Assembly (NCBI RefSeq): GCF_025950095.1
Contig: NZ_JAPDDR010000001.1
Coordinates: 1-64,000 of the forward strand
Reading direction: 5' to 3'
Source of the DNA: Luteolibacter rhizosphaerae
Lineage (GTDB): Bacteria; Verrucomicrobiota; Verrucomicrobiia; Verrucomicrobiales; Akkermansiaceae
Length of the DNA: 64,000 bases
Position 1 is the first letter of the stretch, and each line of letters begins with the position of its first letter. Positions 51,250 to 59,688 of the stretch are shown here, piece after piece. The notes beneath the pieces are model-generated. The model did no database searches, was not told the origin of the DNA, and worked only from the letters and a program-made list of their open reading frames with translations. Made by a program: the position numbers and the translations under genes.

Positions 51250-51372
51250 ACAGCGAGGGTGTGATGGGGAGTGAGAGGTGCTTCGCTCGACCGTCCAAGC
51301 GGACTGAAGATCCGCGGTCCCGGGGGGGGCGAGAACTCAGGGGACGGCGGTGATGGGGAGCGGAGGCGAGAA

Positions 51373-51398
51373 GCCGGAAGGACGAGAGTCCTTCCGCT
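51373..51398. repeat. Hairpin repeat, copy 2
   Basis: An identical copy of the 26-nt unit at 51224-51249, again preceded by a gaggcg-type segment. It ends 9 nt before the stop codon of the convergent dehydrogenase-like gene and may act as its terminator. Confidence 0.75.
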
Positions 51399-51406
51399 GC
51401 GCGAGG

Positions 51407-52921
51407 TTACTGCGGGAGTTCGTTGGCGGTGTAGAAGGCGAGGCGGTTCTGGAGGGGGGATTTGTCGTCCTTCGATTTGAGATCCTTCGGAAGTTCCAGC
51501 TTGTAGATCTTACCGGCGGAGAAATCGTCGAGTTCGACTTCGATGCCGCGCTTGCCGATGGCTTTGATCGACTTCACGCCGTGGTCGCGCTGGTTCTCGG
51601 GATCGCTGCCGTAGGTCCACTTGGGTTGGACGGTGAAGGATGAGAACTTCCATGCGTCCTTGTCCTCGAGCTTGTCCGGAATGTCCTTGGTGAAGGTGAG
51701 GGTGAAGCCCTTCTTCGTGATCTTGAAGCTCTCGATATCGAAGGGGATGCCGCCTTTCCAGGTGATGCGCTGGAGGCCTTCGGCGGGTGTGCCCCAGCCG
51801 CGGACGGTCTGGCCGACGTAGAGCTGCTTGCCATCGGGCGAGAAGCGGAGGCGGTGGTTGCCGGAGCGCAGGCCGTGGTTCTGGATGAAGTGGGTGACGG
51901 CGCCTTGAAACTTGCCGTTCACCTTCTCCAGCATCACGCGGGAGATGCGTTCGCCGTTGTTGTCGGGGACGAGCAGTTGCCCGGCGAAGGGACCGAAGGA
52001 CTCATCGCGGGGAAGTTCCATCGGCTCCCCGGCGGAGCGGTTGATTTCCTGGTTCGGCATCTCCACGGCGGCCTTGGTGCGAGCCTTGTTGTAGGCGTCG
52101 AGATCCTTGCGGTAGGTCGCGAGCGGATCCTTGTCTTTCCATGCCTCATCCCAAACGAGGCTGCTGGGATGGCCATAGAACTTGCCCTTCTCGACATGAT
52201 AGAGCGGGGTGATCGCCTTCCAATCGCCCTGGTTGTCACCGGCCCAGAGGTTGCCATCGGGGTCTTGGTAAATGCCATTGGCCATGCGGAAGCCGCTGGC
52301 GACCGGAGTGACGGTGCCCTTGGCATCGGAATGGAGGATCCAGCCCTTCCACTTCACGGACGCGTAATTGCGGCCGCGACGTCCCGCAGCGGAGTAGTCG
52401 CCCAGCACATGCTGGAAGGTGGGGCCGGCGTGCGAGGCGGTGCCGATGGAGATGAAGTAGCCGCCCTTGCCGTCCTTCGCCAGGGTATTGGTCTCGTGGT
52501 AGTTGCCACTCAGGCCCCAGCCGGCGGCAAAGCGGGTGAAGCGATCGGCCTTGCCGTCCTTGTCGGTATCCTCCACCTCGGTCATCTCCGCCATCTGTGT
52601 GATGCGGATCTTGTCGGCGGTCACGGCATCCACTCCGCAGCCGTTGTGAAAGCCGGAGGCGAAGAGCTGCCACTGGAAGCCGTTCGCATCGGAGCTTGGT
52701 TTGGCGCGCAGGACATCGCCGCGACGAAGCACGACGTAGAGCGTACCATCCGGGGCGAAGTCGATGCCGCCGACTTCCGGCGGCACGCCGGAGGGGAGGT
52801 CGATGTTCTCGACCTTGTAACAATCGTCGAAGCTTGCTGCCGGTGAAGCGGTGGTCGCGATGAGGGCGAGAAGAAGAAACCGCGAACGGGCGCGAATGGA
52901 CGCGAATGGCTTGTGAGTCAT
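51407..52921 (-). CDS. Secreted sorbosone/glucose-dehydrogenase-like beta-propeller protein
   Basis: The protein has about 504 residues with a signal peptide (FLLLALIATTASPAAS). The propeller has PEVGGIDFAPDGTLYVVLRRGDVLRAK, AEMTEVEDTDKDGKADRFTRFA, RMANGIYQDPDGNLWAGDNQGDW and PDGKQLYVGQTVRGWG, which resemble PQQ-dependent sugar dehydrogenases and the PVC 'membrane-bound dehydrogenase' proteins. It probably oxidises a sugar or polyol in the periplasm and passes electrons to the cytochrome c encoded just upstream. An in-frame GTG at 52936 overlaps that gene's stop (GTGA); the ATG at 52921 is used here. The n-region of its signal is encoded by a dispersed repeat. Confidence 0.82.
   Translation of the reverse strand: MTHKPFASIRARSRFLLLALIATTASPAASFDDCYKVENIDLPSGVPPEVGGIDFAPDGTLYVVLRRGDVLRAKPSSDANGFQWQLFASGFHNGCGVDAVTADKIRITQMAEMTEVEDTDKDGKADRFTRFAAGWGLSGNYHETNTLAKDGKGGYFISIGTASHAGPTFQHVLGDYSAAGRRGRNYASVKWKGWILHSDAKGTVTPVASGFRMANGIYQDPDGNLWAGDNQGDWKAITPLYHVEKGKFYGHPSSLVWDEAWKDKDPLATYRKDLDAYNKARTKAAVEMPNQEINRSAGEPMELPRDESFGPFAGQLLVPDNNGERISRVMLEKVNGKFQGAVTHFIQNHGLRSGNHRLRFSPDGKQLYVGQTVRGWGTPAEGLQRITWKGGIPFDIESFKITKKGFTLTFTKDIPDKLEDKDAWKFSSFTVQPKWTYGSDPENQRDHGVKSIKAIGKRGIEVELDDFSAGKIYKLELPKDLKSKDDKSPLQNRLAFYTANELPQ
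52878..52910. repeat. Dispersed tandem repeat copy within the 5' end of a gene
   Basis: aaccgcgaacgggcgcgaatggacgcgaatggc is a copy of the unit at 36803-36834. Here it encodes residues KPFASIRARSRF of the dehydrogenase-like protein on the minus strand. Confidence 0.65.
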
Positions 52922-52932
52922 GGTTTCGGGTT

Positions 52933-53976
52933 TCACTCGGGCTTGGAGAGGGATTGGATGAAGAGAACGAGGGAATCGTATTCCACCTCGGGCAGGCCGA
53001 AGGGGGGCATGTAGTTGGGCGGGTAGCCCTTCACGATCTTCGCGTTCGGGTTCTTGATCGATTCGAGCAGATACTCGCGATCCGCCTTCACGGAGTCCGC
53101 GCCTTCAAGTTCGACCATGTGATCGGCGAGCCCGCCGACGGAGGGGCCGTGGCCCTTCGAGCCATCAAGGGAGTGGCAGCCGATGCAGCCGTAGTTGTTG
53201 AAGAGGGTTTCGCCGGCCTGGACGTTCGGCTTCCGCAGGTCGATCTGCACCTTGTAGCCTTGGTGGGTGCTCAGCGACTTGCCGCTATAAGTGAAGGCGA
53301 GCTTGCCCTCACCTTCCGCGACGAAACCACCCTCACGCCACGCGAGCGGTGCCGGAGGATCGCAGGTCACTTCCGCCTCGTAGGAGAGTTCCTTGGCGGA
53401 GGGCTTCATCAGCACGGTGACAGTGTGTGCCCCCGCCTTGAACTCCCAGCGAGGAGTGCCCTTTACCAAGCTATAGCCGACATAGGTCGGACCGCCGAGT
53501 TCATCGACGCCCTTGCCATCGATCGAGAGCGGGTGCTTGCCCTCCGCCTTGTAGAAGAGGGTGCCGACGAGGCGCGGGATGTAGTCGAAGGAGACGCGGG
53601 AGCCGCGCTTCTGGTCGCCCCAGTAGGCGGTCATGTCGAGGAAGCCACCCTGCCAGGCGTAGAGCGGCCGACACTCCGTGGTGTCGAAGGTGTAAGCGAG
53701 ACCGGGGCCGAAGCTGACCGCGTAGGCAGCGATGATGGCGGGAATGGGCTTCTCTTCGCCGGGAACGTCCTCGCCCTTGCCGGGGTTATATTTCGGAGCC
53801 GGGGCGCTGTCGTGGTGCTGGGAGAAGACCGCGGCATCGAGCCCGACATCCGGCAGGTAGGTGCTCAGCACCAAGGGCTCGTCGGCCTTGCCAAGCGGGC
53901 GGTTGTCGTAAGTCAGAAGCTGTTCGCCCCATGCGGGCAAGAGGCCTAGGCCGAGAAGGAGCAGGGTTTTACTCAT
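52933..53976 (-). CDS. Secreted protein with C-terminal monohaem cytochrome c domain
   Basis: The 347-residue protein has a signal peptide (1-17). Its large N-terminal part (about 20-240) is a beta-rich domain (YAWQGGFLDMTAYWGDQKRGSRVSFDYIPRLVGTLFY, EFKAGAHTVTVLMKPS) of the kind fused to cytochromes in PVC bacteria. The cytochrome c domain has haem-binding CIGCH at about 262-266 and a probable Met ligand in PPNYMPPFG. Only one CXXCH is seen. It should carry electrons for the dehydrogenase encoded downstream, whose possible GTG start overlaps this gene's TGA. Confidence 0.88.
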   Translation of the reverse strand: MSKTLLLLGLGLLPAWGEQLLTYDNRPLGKADEPLVLSTYLPDVGLDAAVFSQHHDSAPAPKYNPGKGEDVPGEEKPIPAIIAAYAVSFGPGLAYTFDTTECRPLYAWQGGFLDMTAYWGDQKRGSRVSFDYIPRLVGTLFYKAEGKHPLSIDGKGVDELGGPTYVGYSLVKGTPRWEFKAGAHTVTVLMKPSAKELSYEAEVTCDPPAPLAWREGGFVAEGEGKLAFTYSGKSLSTHQGYKVQIDLRKPNVQAGETLFNNYGCIGCHSLDGSKGHGPSVGGLADHMVELEGADSVKADREYLLESIKNPNAKIVKGYPPNYMPPFGLPEVEYDSLVLFIQSLSKPE

Positions 53977-54285
53977 GAGGAAGTCAGCAATGAGGACGGG
54001 GCATGATGGCAGAATTTGTCAGACAACGCACCTACCCGAATGAGTCAGCAAGGAGAGATGGAAGATTGTGGACGGTGGATAGGGCTACCGCGGAGGCGCA
54101 GAGGTCGCGGAGGAGCGCGGAGTTCTTGAGGGGGAGACCGCGGATGGCGCGGATTTCGCGGATAGGAAAGGCATGTGCGTCGGGAGAATGGTGTGCTTCC
54201 GGGTGGAAGCGAGCATGCGGAGGTGGGGAAGTCGTTCGTTCTTCGGGCTTGGCCGCGTGCGAATCCGCGCTGAGACTTGCCCGCG
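53977..54285. other. Spacer with degenerate repeats
   Basis: Contains accgcggaggcgcagagg followed by tcgcggaggagcgcggag (54087-54122) and accgcggatggcgcgg followed by atttcgcggatagg (54137-54166), related to the dispersed GC-rich repeats elsewhere. No gene is credible; a long open frame here continues as a shadow of the next gene. Confidence 0.5.
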
Positions 54286-55617
54286 ATGCGCGGCTCCGGC
54301 GGGCGGTGGAAATTGGACGAACTGATCGACTTCGAAGTCGCCTTGGCGGCTTGGGACGGAAGTTCGCGTCCGGAGGGGCTGAGCGAGGGCGAATCCCGAA
54401 GCGCTACCTTCAAGGCTTGGCAGGAGTCTGCGGAGCCGGGGCCGGGGAGATCGTGGGTGTCCGCGCTGAATTGGGCGAGCCGCCTGCTGGCGATCGCCGC
54501 GACGATGGCGGGCTTCGGTGCGGCATGGGGGTGCTACGACATGGAGCGGGAGGGGATCCACGTGGTGGTCTTCCTCTGCGTCACGCTCTTCATCCCGTGG
54601 CTAATCCTGCTGGCCGGGCTGCTGGCGTGGATTTTCCGCCCGTCCAGCGGCGGGATGGCGGGGCCGCTGCTGAAGAAGCTGGCGAACCGGTTCTCCGGCG
54701 AGAAGGGGCGCGAGGTGATGGCGCGGATCGAGGGAAACCCCGAGCTGGCCCGGGCGCTGGGCTGGCGAATCGCATCCCGCACGCAGAAGGCGGCGGCGGA
54801 CTACCACTTCGGCGCCTTCATCGCGCTCTCCGTGCTCTATTTCTTCCGGCGTGTGGGCTTCTTCTGGGAGACCACGACCGAGACCGCGATGCAGGAATTC
54901 CTGAGCACGGCGGTGAAGGTCCTCTCGGCCCCATGGGCATGGTTCGAGCCGCGCGCGGTGCCGAACATCGCTGCCAGCCGCCGTGAGGCGGGCTGGGAAG
55001 GCGGCGGGGCGGACTGGATGTATTTCCTGCTGCTGGCGCTGATGGTGTGGGGGATCCTGCCGCGCTGGGTGCTGGCGAATTTCGCGGTCTTCAAGGAACG
55101 GCGGACCCTGCGCGATCCCGCCTTCCAAGCGCCGTTGCACCGCAAGCTGTGGCGGGTGCTCACCGGGGTGCGACGCGGGAGCGAGCCGGAAAGACCGGCG
55201 GATGGCGCGCTGGTGATTGATCTGGGAGGCATCTCGCCGGACCGCGGGGCTCTGCGACCTTTCTTCCTGCGCCACCTGCGGATGAATCCGGTGGCTTGGG
55301 AGACGCTCGATGTGCTCGACACGGGGCGCGAGGAGTCCGCGCGGACCGCACTGGGCAAGGCCCCGGCGGGAATCGTGCTGGTAGCCGAAGGTTGGTCGCT
55401 GGCGCCACGGCGGATGGAAGAGACCCTGAAGCGCGTGCTGGAGGCGGCGGGAGGCCGCCGGCTGGTGATCCACATCGCCGATTTCGACAAGCAGGGGCGG
55501 CCCCGTGAGGTGAAGGCGGACGAGCGCGCCGCCTGGGAAGCTTTCCTGGACGGACAGAAGGGCCTTGATGTCGAGCTAAGCATCCACGAAGAGGACCGCA
55601 CATGGGCACCTGGCTGA
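54286..55617 (+). CDS. DUF2868 membrane protein, partner of the GTPase
   Basis: From ATG 54286 the protein has 443 residues. Membrane helices lie near 70-90, 95-120 and 180-200, with another after 245 (WMYFLLLALMVWGILPRWVLANF). The C-terminal third is soluble (GALVIDLGGISPDRGALRPFF, AGIVLVAEGWSLAPRRMEETLKRVLE). This matches the DUF2868 family, whose genes sit next to DUF3482 GTPases in many bacteria. It overlaps the GTPase gene by 16 nt, so the two are probably a membrane-bound GTPase unit. The role is unknown; membrane stress or transport has been speculated. Confidence 0.85.
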   Translation: MRGSGGRWKLDELIDFEVALAAWDGSSRPEGLSEGESRSATFKAWQESAEPGPGRSWVSALNWASRLLAIAATMAGFGAAWGCYDMEREGIHVVVFLCVTLFIPWLILLAGLLAWIFRPSSGGMAGPLLKKLANRFSGEKGREVMARIEGNPELARALGWRIASRTQKAAADYHFGAFIALSVLYFFRRVGFFWETTTETAMQEFLSTAVKVLSAPWAWFEPRAVPNIAASRREAGWEGGGADWMYFLLLALMVWGILPRWVLANFAVFKERRTLRDPAFQAPLHRKLWRVLTGVRRGSEPERPADGALVIDLGGISPDRGALRPFFLRHLRMNPVAWETLDVLDTGREESARTALGKAPAGIVLVAEGWSLAPRRMEETLKRVLEAAGGRRLVIHIADFDKQGRPREVKADERAAWEAFLDGQKGLDVELSIHEEDRTWAPG

Positions 55618-57053
55618 GCGACGAGATCCCCGCATTTGCCGTGGTGGGCCGTGTGAACGCGGGCAAATCCGCCACGCTGGCGACGCTGCTGGAGATCGAT
55701 GACGACGAGCTCCTGCGGGTGAGCGCGACCCCGGGTGAGACGACCAACGTGCTGCCGCTGCCGGTGAGCTACGATGGGGAGGAGCTGATGCGCTTCCTGG
55801 ATACTCCCGGCTTCCAACAGCCGGTGGAGGCGATGCGCGAGATCCAGAAGCTGGCCGGGAGCGGGGTGCCGGGGCCGGCGGAGATCGCGCGTTTCACCCG
55901 CGAGTGCCGCCAGCGTTTCCCCGATGAGGTGCGCCTGCTGGAGCCGCTGGTGGAGGGGGCGGGCGTGATCTACGTGGTGGATCCCTGTCGGCCGCTACGG
56001 GATACCTTCCTGGCGGAGATCGAGATCCTGCGTTGGACCGGTCGGCCGCGTCTGGCACTGCTGAATCCGCAGTCCGAACCCAGCCCCGAGCTGGAACGCG
56101 AGTGGCGCGAGCGACTGGGAACGGCCTTCAACCTGGTGCGCAGCTTCGATGCACACCGGGCGCGCTATGACGAGCGCCGCCGCCTGCTGGAGTCCCTGCT
56201 GCAAATCGAAGAACACCACGCGAAGCACATCCAGCGGGTGATCGACGCGATGGCAAACGAGATGGACGAGCGCCGCGAAGAAGCGGCGGAAGCGATTTTG
56301 GATTTCCTGGAGAAGTCACTGACCCTGCGGGTGAGCGAGCCGATCGACGTGCGCGACCGCAGCGTGCCCTCCCGCGGGGAAAAGAAGCGGGCGGAGCTGG
56401 AAGAGCGGTACTTCAAGAAGCTGGCCGATCTGGAGCAGGCCTGCCTGAAGCGCTTGCTGAAGACCTACCGCCACCACTTGCTGAAGGCGGAAGTGGACCC
56501 GGAGCGCCATAGCGGGCTGAACCTGGCGATGGCGGAAACCTGGCGGAAGTGGGGCCTGAACCGCTGGCAACTGGCGGCTGCCGGAGCGGTGGCCGGCGGT
56601 GCCGCGGGTGCGGTCTTCGATCTGGGGGTGGGCGTGCACAGTCTCGGCGCGGGCACGGTGATCGGGGCGATCGGTGGTGGAACAGCGGCGTTCTTCAAGG
56701 GCGGCGCGCTGCCGGAGCTGCGGATCAAGGGCGTGGGTCTGGGCAAGATCCAGAGCGACGGGCAAGCGCTGGAAGCAGGTCCGCCGGAGAGCCCGAATTT
56801 CGCGTGGGTGCTGCTGGACTCGATGCTGCTGCGACACCGGGGAATTCTTGCGCGGGCGCACGGCAGGCGGGATGAGGCCGCGTTGGATCTGGAGGATGAG
56901 GAGAGCCTGGTGCGCAATTTCCCCGCAGCTCGACGTGCGCTTTTGCAGAAGTGGTTCGCGAGTTGCCTGAAGGGTTCGCCCGACCGGGGCAAGGAGCCGG
57001 AGGTCTTCGCCGAACTGGTGAAGGCGCTGGAGGAGGCGGAGGGCGAGGTCTAA
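55602..57053 (+). CDS. Dynamin-like/Era-type GTPase with DUF3482 C-terminus
   Basis: The 483-residue protein carries the P-loop GRVNAGKS (16-23), switch threonines (ATPGETTN, 42-49) and the G3 motif DTPG (67-70). G4 is not obvious. A helical region (EEHHAKHIQRVIDAMANEMDERREEAAEAILDFLEKS) is followed by a Gly-rich hydrophobic stretch (LAAAGAVAGGAAGAVFDLGVGVHSLGAGTVIGAIGG), typical of DUF3482, that may insert in the membrane. It is paired with the DUF2868 gene. The function is unproven in any organism I know of. Confidence 0.88.
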   Translation: MGTWLSDEIPAFAVVGRVNAGKSATLATLLEIDDDELLRVSATPGETTNVLPLPVSYDGEELMRFLDTPGFQQPVEAMREIQKLAGSGVPGPAEIARFTRECRQRFPDEVRLLEPLVEGAGVIYVVDPCRPLRDTFLAEIEILRWTGRPRLALLNPQSEPSPELEREWRERLGTAFNLVRSFDAHRARYDERRRLLESLLQIEEHHAKHIQRVIDAMANEMDERREEAAEAILDFLEKSLTLRVSEPIDVRDRSVPSRGEKKRAELEERYFKKLADLEQACLKRLLKTYRHHLLKAEVDPERHSGLNLAMAETWRKWGLNRWQLAAAGAVAGGAAGAVFDLGVGVHSLGAGTVIGAIGGGTAAFFKGGALPELRIKGVGLGKIQSDGQALEAGPPESPNFAWVLLDSMLLRHRGILARAHGRRDEAALDLEDEESLVRNFPAARRALLQKWFASCLKGSPDRGKEPEVFAELVKALEEAEGEV

Positions 57054-57105
57054 CGATTGTCCCGTCCTTGCGGAGCGCCGGGGGCCGTGTTACCCCCTGC
57101 GGCGG

Positions 57106-57993
57106 ATGGGAAGCTCTGACAGGGATTACTTTCGCGACGAAGAGGCACGCTACGCCAGGCAAGGGCCGGGCATGCCGCCGGTGACGAAGTTCCTTCTGTG
57201 GGCGATCATCGTGATCTTCGTGGTGGACTGGTTGATCCTGCAGGAGGCGATCTCGCGGATTCTCGCGTTCCAAGTCGCCACGGCCTTTGGCCAAGGAAAG
57301 ATCTGGGAGCTGGTGACCTTCCAGTTCTTGCACGGGAGTCCGGGGCACTTGGTCTTCAATTGCTTTGCCCTCTATACCTTCGGCCCTTGGCTGGAGCGTT
57401 GGTGGGGGAGCCGCCGCTTCACCGCCTACTACCTGATCTGCGGAGCAGGGGGAGCGCTGCTCTACACGCTGCTGGGCGGGCTGGGGATTGTGATGCCGGG
57501 CGGGAGCCTGGTCGGGGCTTCGGCTGGTATCTACGGCTGCCTCGTGGGTGCGGCGGTGATCGATCCAAAGGTGCAGCTCCAGCTCTTCCTGATCCCCTTC
57601 ACGCTCACGGTCAGAAAGCTGGCGCTGATTCTCTTGGGCATTTCGGTGCTGGTGATCATCGGCGGCTTGCTCTCGGGGGATGCGATGTTTGACAACGCGG
57701 GCGGCGAGGCCGGGCATCTGGGCGGCGCGATCCTAGGATTCCTGCTGGTGAAGTATCCCTTCCTGCTGCGGAAGGGGGAGAGAGCGAAAGGATCGAAGAT
57801 CCTGCATCCCCCGGAATTCAAGCGGAAGCCGAAGACGAGGTCGAAGCTCGCGCCGCGCACGAAATTGGAGATCGCGACAGCGAGCGAGGTGGACCGCATC
57901 CTCGACAAGATCAACCGCGAGGGAATCCAGAGCCTGACCGCGAAGGAGAAAGAGATCCTGAACGAAGCTGGGAAATCCAAGAAAGACCGATGA
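57106..57993 (+). CDS. Rhomboid-family intramembrane serine protease
   Basis: The 295-residue protein has six membrane helices. The catalytic Ser139 is in GASAG (SLVGASAGIYG) and His204 in EAGHLGGAILG. The FLHGSPGHLVFNCFALYTFGPWLERWWG segment has the HxxxHxxxN-like pattern of L1/TM2. The charged C-terminal tail (about 220-295) resembles the extension seen in many PVC rhomboids. It cleaves single-pass membrane proteins within the bilayer; targets are unknown. It overlaps the mazG start (ATGA). Confidence 0.95.
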   Translation: MGSSDRDYFRDEEARYARQGPGMPPVTKFLLWAIIVIFVVDWLILQEAISRILAFQVATAFGQGKIWELVTFQFLHGSPGHLVFNCFALYTFGPWLERWWGSRRFTAYYLICGAGGALLYTLLGGLGIVMPGGSLVGASAGIYGCLVGAAVIDPKVQLQLFLIPFTLTVRKLALILLGISVLVIIGGLLSGDAMFDNAGGEAGHLGGAILGFLLVKYPFLLRKGERAKGSKILHPPEFKRKPKTRSKLAPRTKLEIATASEVDRILDKINREGIQSLTAKEKEILNEAGKSKKDR

Positions 57994-58796
57994 CTGACGC
58001 CGAGATGATCGAATGCCGCGAGCCGGGCCGCCAGATGGAACGGCTGCGCGCCATCATGCACCGCTTGCGCGCGCCCGGAGGTTGTCCTTGGGATGCAGAG
58101 CAGACTCACGGGAGCCTGGTGACGAACCTGATCGAGGAAGCCTACGAAACGGTGGATGCGATCCAGCGCTGCGACATGGAGCATCTAGAAGAGGAACTCG
58201 GTGACCTGCTGCTGCAGGTGATCTTCCACAGCGAACTGGCGGAGGAGGCGAAACGCTTCAATCTGGACGATGTGGCGCGGGGGATCTCGGAGAAGCTGGT
58301 GAGGCGTCATCCGCATGTATTCGGGGAGTCCAGTGCCGGTACGTCGGACGCCGTACTTCAGCAGTGGGACGAGATCAAACGGGGCGAGAAAGGGACGACG
58401 GATCAGCCTTATCTCCACGGGGTGGGCAAAGGATTGCCCGCGCTGCTGCGGGCCTCGAAGCTGCAGAAGAAGGCGGCGAAGGTGGGATTCGATTGGCCGA
58501 CGCAGACGGGCGTGCTGGCGAAGATCCGCGAGGAGATTCTCGAACTTGAAGCCGCGGTGGACGAGCAGGACCTGGCTGCGGTGGATGAGGAACTGGGTGA
58601 CCTTCTGTTCTCGGTGGTGAATCTGGCGCGCTTCCGGAAGCTGGATCCGGAGGTGGTGATGGCGGCGGCGAACGAGAAGTTCGAGCGACGCTTCAACGAG
58701 ATGGAGAGCCGGCTCAAAGCGAAGGGGAAGACTCTGGAGCAGGCGAGCGAGTCCGAGATGGACGATGCCTGGGAGGCAGCGAAGAAGGCGCGATAG
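57990..58796 (+). CDS. mazG: Nucleoside triphosphate pyrophosphohydrolase MazG
   Basis: The 268-residue length is typical of two-domain MazG. The N-terminal domain has LRAPGGCPWDAEQTHGSL and metal-binding EEAYE (49-53) with EELGD (E69, D72). A second domain has EEILELEAAVDEQDLAAVDEELGDLLFSVVNLARF. MazG hydrolyses NTPs to NMP and PPi, removing aberrant nucleotides. It overlaps the rhomboid gene by 4 nt and is convergent with the next gene, 1 nt away. Confidence 0.97.
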   Translation: MTDAEMIECREPGRQMERLRAIMHRLRAPGGCPWDAEQTHGSLVTNLIEEAYETVDAIQRCDMEHLEEELGDLLLQVIFHSELAEEAKRFNLDDVARGISEKLVRRHPHVFGESSAGTSDAVLQQWDEIKRGEKGTTDQPYLHGVGKGLPALLRASKLQKKAAKVGFDWPTQTGVLAKIREEILELEAAVDEQDLAAVDEELGDLLFSVVNLARFRKLDPEVVMAAANEKFERRFNEMESRLKAKGKTLEQASESEMDDAWEAAKKAR

Positions 58797-58797
58797 A

Positions 58798-59541
58798 TCA
58801 GGCGGCGGGCAGGGCGATCTGATCGGCGAGCGGGAGGATTTCCGCGCGGATCTTCAGGTGGCCAGGAGCAAGGCTCATCCAGCGGAAGCCGGGGGCCGCG
58901 GCGTCCGCGAAGACGACATTCTTCCGCTGTGAATCCGCGATGCGGAGGACCGCGCCTTCCGAATCGAGGAAGGCGGGACGGAAGGCGGCGGTGGCGCGGT
59001 GCAGGCCGGAGCAGACCTCGACTTCGAGGCAGCGGCAGGCATCGAGCGCGGAGAGGATCTCCCAAGGGATGCCGGTGCTGGCCGGCGAGGTGTGATGCCA
59101 GTCATCGAGCCAGGCACCGGCGTGGAGGCGGCGGCCTTCGCGGGCCTCGATGGGGATGCCTCGGAAACCTTCGATGATCGAGCGCATGAGGCGGGAGTCC
59201 CAGCGCTGGTGTTCGAGACGGATGGAGAGGTCGATCTCCCCGCCGGGGCGGGCGGTGGCGAGGAGGGGAACGAAGTCATCAGGATCGGGCAGGAGATAGA
59301 CGTGGTGCGCTTGCTGGAGATCGCTTTCCAAGCCGCTGATGGCATCGCGCAGTAGATTCCATCCGCCGCGGCCATCGGCGACGCAGAGGCCGAAGCTGCA
59401 GGTTTTCGCGAGGCTGAGGCCCTGTTGCTTCAGGACGAGGGTGCCCTCGCCGAGTTGGCAGAGGAGATTCAGCAAGTGCGGGGTGGGGCCTTGCAGGCGG
59501 TAGGCGGGGCCGGCGGACTTGGCGTGAATGGTTCCGGACAT
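58798..59541 (-). CDS. Conserved-looking protein of unknown function
   Basis: The 247-residue protein has no signal peptide or membrane helix. Segments such as ESDLQQAHHVYLLPDPDDFVPLLATARPGGEIDLSIRLEHQRWDSRLM and LHAGAWLDDWHHTSPASTGIPWEIL suggest a soluble enzyme or binding domain, but no family is recognised. Its frame is long, well ordered and 1 nt from the stop of mazG, which supports it as real. No operon partner is apparent. Confidence 0.75.
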   Translation of the reverse strand: MSGTIHAKSAGPAYRLQGPTPHLLNLLCQLGEGTLVLKQQGLSLAKTCSFGLCVADGRGGWNLLRDAISGLESDLQQAHHVYLLPDPDDFVPLLATARPGGEIDLSIRLEHQRWDSRLMRSIIEGFRGIPIEAREGRRLHAGAWLDDWHHTSPASTGIPWEILSALDACRCLEVEVCSGLHRATAAFRPAFLDSEGAVLRIADSQRKNVVFADAAAPGFRWMSLAPGHLKIRAEILPLADQIALPAA

Positions 59542-59688
59542 GGTGCGACTTTAGGCAGCGCCCGCGTGTCGCGCTTCCGCGGGCTTGCGAAAGACTGGCG
59601 CTGGATTGTCTTGCAGCGCGTCTCTGGAAAATGAGCGCCAAGCGGTGTAAGGCTAACGCTTGTCGGCGCGTTGAAGCCATCCCTTGCC

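Noticed and set aside
54003-54986. Plus-strand frame starting in the repeat-rich spacer and overlapping the DUF2868 gene
   Set aside because: It runs in another frame of the DUF2868 gene and begins in repeat sequence.
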